Below are positions 10,887-12,732 of a DNA stretch of 12,732 nucleotides, piece by piece. The first letter of the stretch is position 1. Every line of letters begins with the position of its first letter. A program made the translations under genes and the position numbers. Where the stretch lies: contig CALKUN010000088.1 of the NCBI GenBank assembly GCA_937996675.1, positions 1 through 12,732 on the forward strand, given 5' to 3'. The DNA is from an uncultured Candidatus Saccharibacteria bacterium. Its GTDB lineage: Bacteria > Patescibacteriota > Saccharimonadia > CAILAD01 > GCA-016700035. The notes under the pieces were generated by a model. That model saw nothing but the letters and a program-made list of their open reading frames with translations, was not told where the DNA came from and made no database searches.

Positions 10887-12629
10887 CTACTGATGTTTTG
10901 AACGCACTACAATCAATCCAGCTACGAAAGAGGCAGCAGAAATTAATGCAAGGATCGATATGGCAATAGGCTGGTATAGCTTACCAAGGCCAGTGCTAGG
11001 TGCGGTCGGCACTATCGCAAACCCAACAGGGTCTTTGATGATGCCGTTTGCTAGGCCGTCCGTATCGAGTGCGCCGCCATCGGTGATGCTATAGGTAACG
11101 ATAGTCTTCGTCACTCCACCTATGACTCGGGTGCTAAAAACTGCACCCGGAACAGTCATATATGTATCCGTCGTCGGGTTATAGTGGCGCAAGACAGATT
11201 TGCTCGTACTGTACTCATTGTCATAGATGACTGTTACTTGGGTCGTTGATCCGGCGGTCGGGCAGTATGCATCAAATGATGTCATCGTGCTGAGCTGCTG
11301 TACGAGTCCCGCATCAGACTTGAGGCTCTGTGCATCGACAGCAGTTGGGTTTGCCACGGTACAGCCAGAACTATTGGGCAATTCGATCGTAGACCATACG
11401 TTACTGGAATTTTGGACAGAAGCCACTCGAGCCTGGTATGAGTCGGCGGTGTTGTCTCCGTTCGCATCTCCGTTGTTTGGTACGACCGGGTCTACAAATC
11501 CGCTCATATTACGTAAAGCAGGGTATCCGGCATTGACTCGCCAAGTATTGGTGAAGTCCCACGAGACGTGGTTGAGTGGGGCATTTGTTGAGTTGTTCTT
11601 AAAGTATGACGGAGTGGCATTGGATGCATTTACAGCGGTACAGTTTCCCGATCCTTCATCGAATGATGCACAGGTGCGAGAATATGCATTACTTCCATTT
11701 GATCTGTACTGATCGTGATACACATTTGAGCGAGTGGAATTCCAGCTGTTAGTAGTAACATAGAAACTCGCAAACATTCCGCCCGTTGTAGCTCCATCTC
11801 CATCAATCAACGTGGCAGAAAATGAATTATTCGTGGCTCCACGATAGGATAGTCCAATCAGGCCGCCAAGATAGTTTGATGTGCCAACGATATGCATCAC
11901 TCCAGAGCTATAGGTGTTGCGAACAGTTCCGGAGTACAGGATACCTACTGCACCGCCGACAAAGACGCCAGCTTCATTTATGGTCCCATCGAAGTAGCTA
12001 TTCGAAAGTACTTCAGCGGTAGGGGTAGAGATATTCCCCATATATCCGACCAGACCACCGGTGTATCCTCCGCCGTTTATAGTGCCGGAATATGACGATC
12101 CATCGATGGTTGTTCCACCCGCACTTCCGCCTACGAGACCACCGAGGTAGGCGGCTGATGGTGCGTCGGCAATAGCGATCGTCATCGATGAATGTACATT
12201 TGAGAGTTGAGAGTTTTCTGAATAGCCGATAAAGCTTCCTTGGCTACCATTACCGCTCGCTGTTCCTGATGATATGGTGAGATTGCGAATCGTTGCGCCG
12301 GTGGCGAATTGGAAAAGTCCCGAGGGAGTGCTAGTGAGGTTTGAGATAGTGTGGTGATCACCTTCAAGTGTTCCGCCAAAGGTACTCACTGAGGTGTATG
12401 CCACGCCTGTGCAATCTATGTTTGAGACAAGTTTGTAGTAACCATCCAGATCATCTTGCATTTCCTGGAGTTGGTCGCAGGTAGAGATACGATAAGGATT
12501 GATAGAGGTGCCGGCTCCGTATGCCGAGAATGCTGATGCGGTGCCAGTTGGGAGTAGGGCGTATAGAGCTAGTCCTAAGCCCATAGTTAAGACGATTTTT
12601 TTAAGATTTCTCAAGACAATCCCTTTCAC
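10887..12629 (-). CDS. GLUG-repeat, choice-of-anchor U surface protein with sortase anchor
   Basis: This is a 580-aa secreted protein. The signal peptide ends near TASA (30-33). The region at about 40-375 is a beta-solenoid of GLUG-type repeats (YLGGLVGG 161-168, YTGGLVGYM 189-197, FVGGAVGI 223-230, YLGGLIGL 253-260), seen in adhesins and IgA protease-like passengers. NNGDANGDNTADSYQ (385-399) looks like a calcium-binding loop. Residues 400-540 match the choice-of-anchor U domain (YDNEYSTSKSVLRHYNP, YSITDGGALDTDGLANG). The end holds APSTGLG (543-549), a membrane helix (554-575) and RSKHQ, a sorting signal like that of the PD40 protein. The start is uncertain: the GTG at 12629 has no Shine-Dalgarno, whereas the TTG at 12614 has AAAGGGA 5 nt upstream and keeps the signal peptide. 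A surface adhesin or host-contact role is inferred. Confidence 0.88.
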   Translation of the reverse strand: MKGIVLRNLKKIVLTMGLGLALYALLPTGTASAFSAYGAGTSINPYRISTCDQLQEMQDDLDGYYKLVSNIDCTGVAYTSVSTFGGTLEGDHHTISNLTSTPSGLFQFATGATIRNLTISSGTASGNGSQGSFIGYSENSQLSNVHSSMTIAIADAPSAAYLGGLVGGSAGGTTIDGSSYSGTINGGGYTGGLVGYMGNISTPTAEVLSNSYFDGTINEAGVFVGGAVGILYSGTVRNTYSSGVMHIVGTSNYLGGLIGLSYRGATNNSFSATLIDGDGATTGGMFASFYVTTNSWNSTRSNVYHDQYRSNGSNAYSRTCASFDEGSGNCTAVNASNATPSYFKNNSTNAPLNHVSWDFTNTWRVNAGYPALRNMSGFVDPVVPNNGDANGDNTADSYQARVASVQNSSNVWSTIELPNSSGCTVANPTAVDAQSLKSDAGLVQQLSTMTSFDAYCPTAGSTTQVTVIYDNEYSTSKSVLRHYNPTTDTYMTVPGAVFSTRVIGGVTKTIVTYSITDGGALDTDGLANGIIKDPVGFAIVPTAPSTGLGKLYQPIAISILALISAASFVAGLIVVRSKHQ

Positions 12630-12632
12630 AAC

Positions 12633-12643
12633 ATTCTTATGCT
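12633..12643 (-). repeat. AGCATAAGAAT element, copy 2
   Basis: Identical to the element at 6908-6898. It lies 18 nt upstream of the TTG start candidate (12614) of the GLUG protein; copy 1 lies 14 nt upstream of the PD40 start. TACAAT at 12654-12649 (minus strand) is a nearby -10 candidate, and AAGCAT (12644-12639) with TTTAAA 17 bp further upstream is another. Confidence 0.5.
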
Positions 12644-12686
12644 TAGGATTGTACTACACTTTTTAAAGATGATCGCATAGGAGTAC

Positions 12687-12732
12687 TTACTTGAAGGTAT
12701 ATCCATAAGCATTTTGAGTGGTAAACTTGTCG
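12687..12732 (-). CDS. possible 3' end of a further minus-strand gene
   Basis: From the window edge a minus-strand frame reads DKFTTQNAYGYTFK and stops at TAA (12689-12687). The composition looks like a natural protein C-terminus. All three minus frames are open over this short stretch, so the choice of frame is weakly supported. Confidence 0.25.
   Translation of the reverse strand, partial: DKFTTQNAYGYTFK

Noticed and set aside
11227..11712. Plus-strand ORF of 161 aa inside the GLUG surface protein gene
   Set aside because: It is an antisense shadow of a clearly coding frame, with no recognisable motif or ribosome binding site.

Overview
The window most likely comes from a member of Candidatus Saccharibacteria (TM7, in the Patescibacteria/CPR). 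The inference rests on gene content: a heliorhodopsin, an acetate kinase-phosphoketolase pair without phosphotransacetylase, a sortase next to C-terminally anchored surface proteins (one of choice-of-anchor U type), very tight gene packing and a roughly balanced base composition. The standard genetic code fits all frames, with TGA used as a stop. No rRNA, tRNA, CRISPR array or insertion sequence was seen. The lineage is inferred and was not searched.

Layout. 1-190 (-): start of a PadR-family regulator with its own operator-containing promoter. 243-1261 (+): a short Phe-rich leader peptide, a terminator hairpin, then pheA (prephenate dehydratase), which together look like a classical transcription attenuator. 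1335-1646 (+): a small unknown ORF, followed by a hairpin. 1711-2848 (-): an AAA/ABC-type ATPase and a DUF2200 protein. 2902-3450 (+): a 45-aa ORF and a DUF1801 protein, ending at a 20-bp bidirectional terminator. 3596-4716 (-): a 4-TM protein translationally overlapped with a heliorhodopsin. 4827-5507 (+): a sortase. 5504-6883 (-): a secreted PD40 beta-propeller protein. 7046-10644 (+): ackA and xfp. 10648-10869 (-): a small HhH protein frame. 10887-12629 (-): a GLUG/choice-of-anchor U surface protein. The last 100 bases hold its promoter and perhaps the end of another gene.

How the genes work together. Xfp cleaves xylulose-5-P or fructose-6-P to acetyl-phosphate, and AckA converts that to acetate and ATP, so the two form a compact fermentative ATP module. 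The sortase probably anchors the two surface proteins, which share a C-terminal A-P-x-T-G-L-G motif followed by a membrane segment and a basic tail. The heliorhodopsin suggests light sensing or a light-linked membrane function. No retinal-forming enzyme is in view.

Several genes here (padR, the phe leader peptide, DUF2200, the 45-aa ORF) have a -10-like box only 6-7 nt before the ATG and no Shine-Dalgarno, which suggests leaderless mRNAs. The acetate kinase has no ATG, GTG or TTG at its N-terminus and probably starts at an ATC codon behind a good Shine-Dalgarno.
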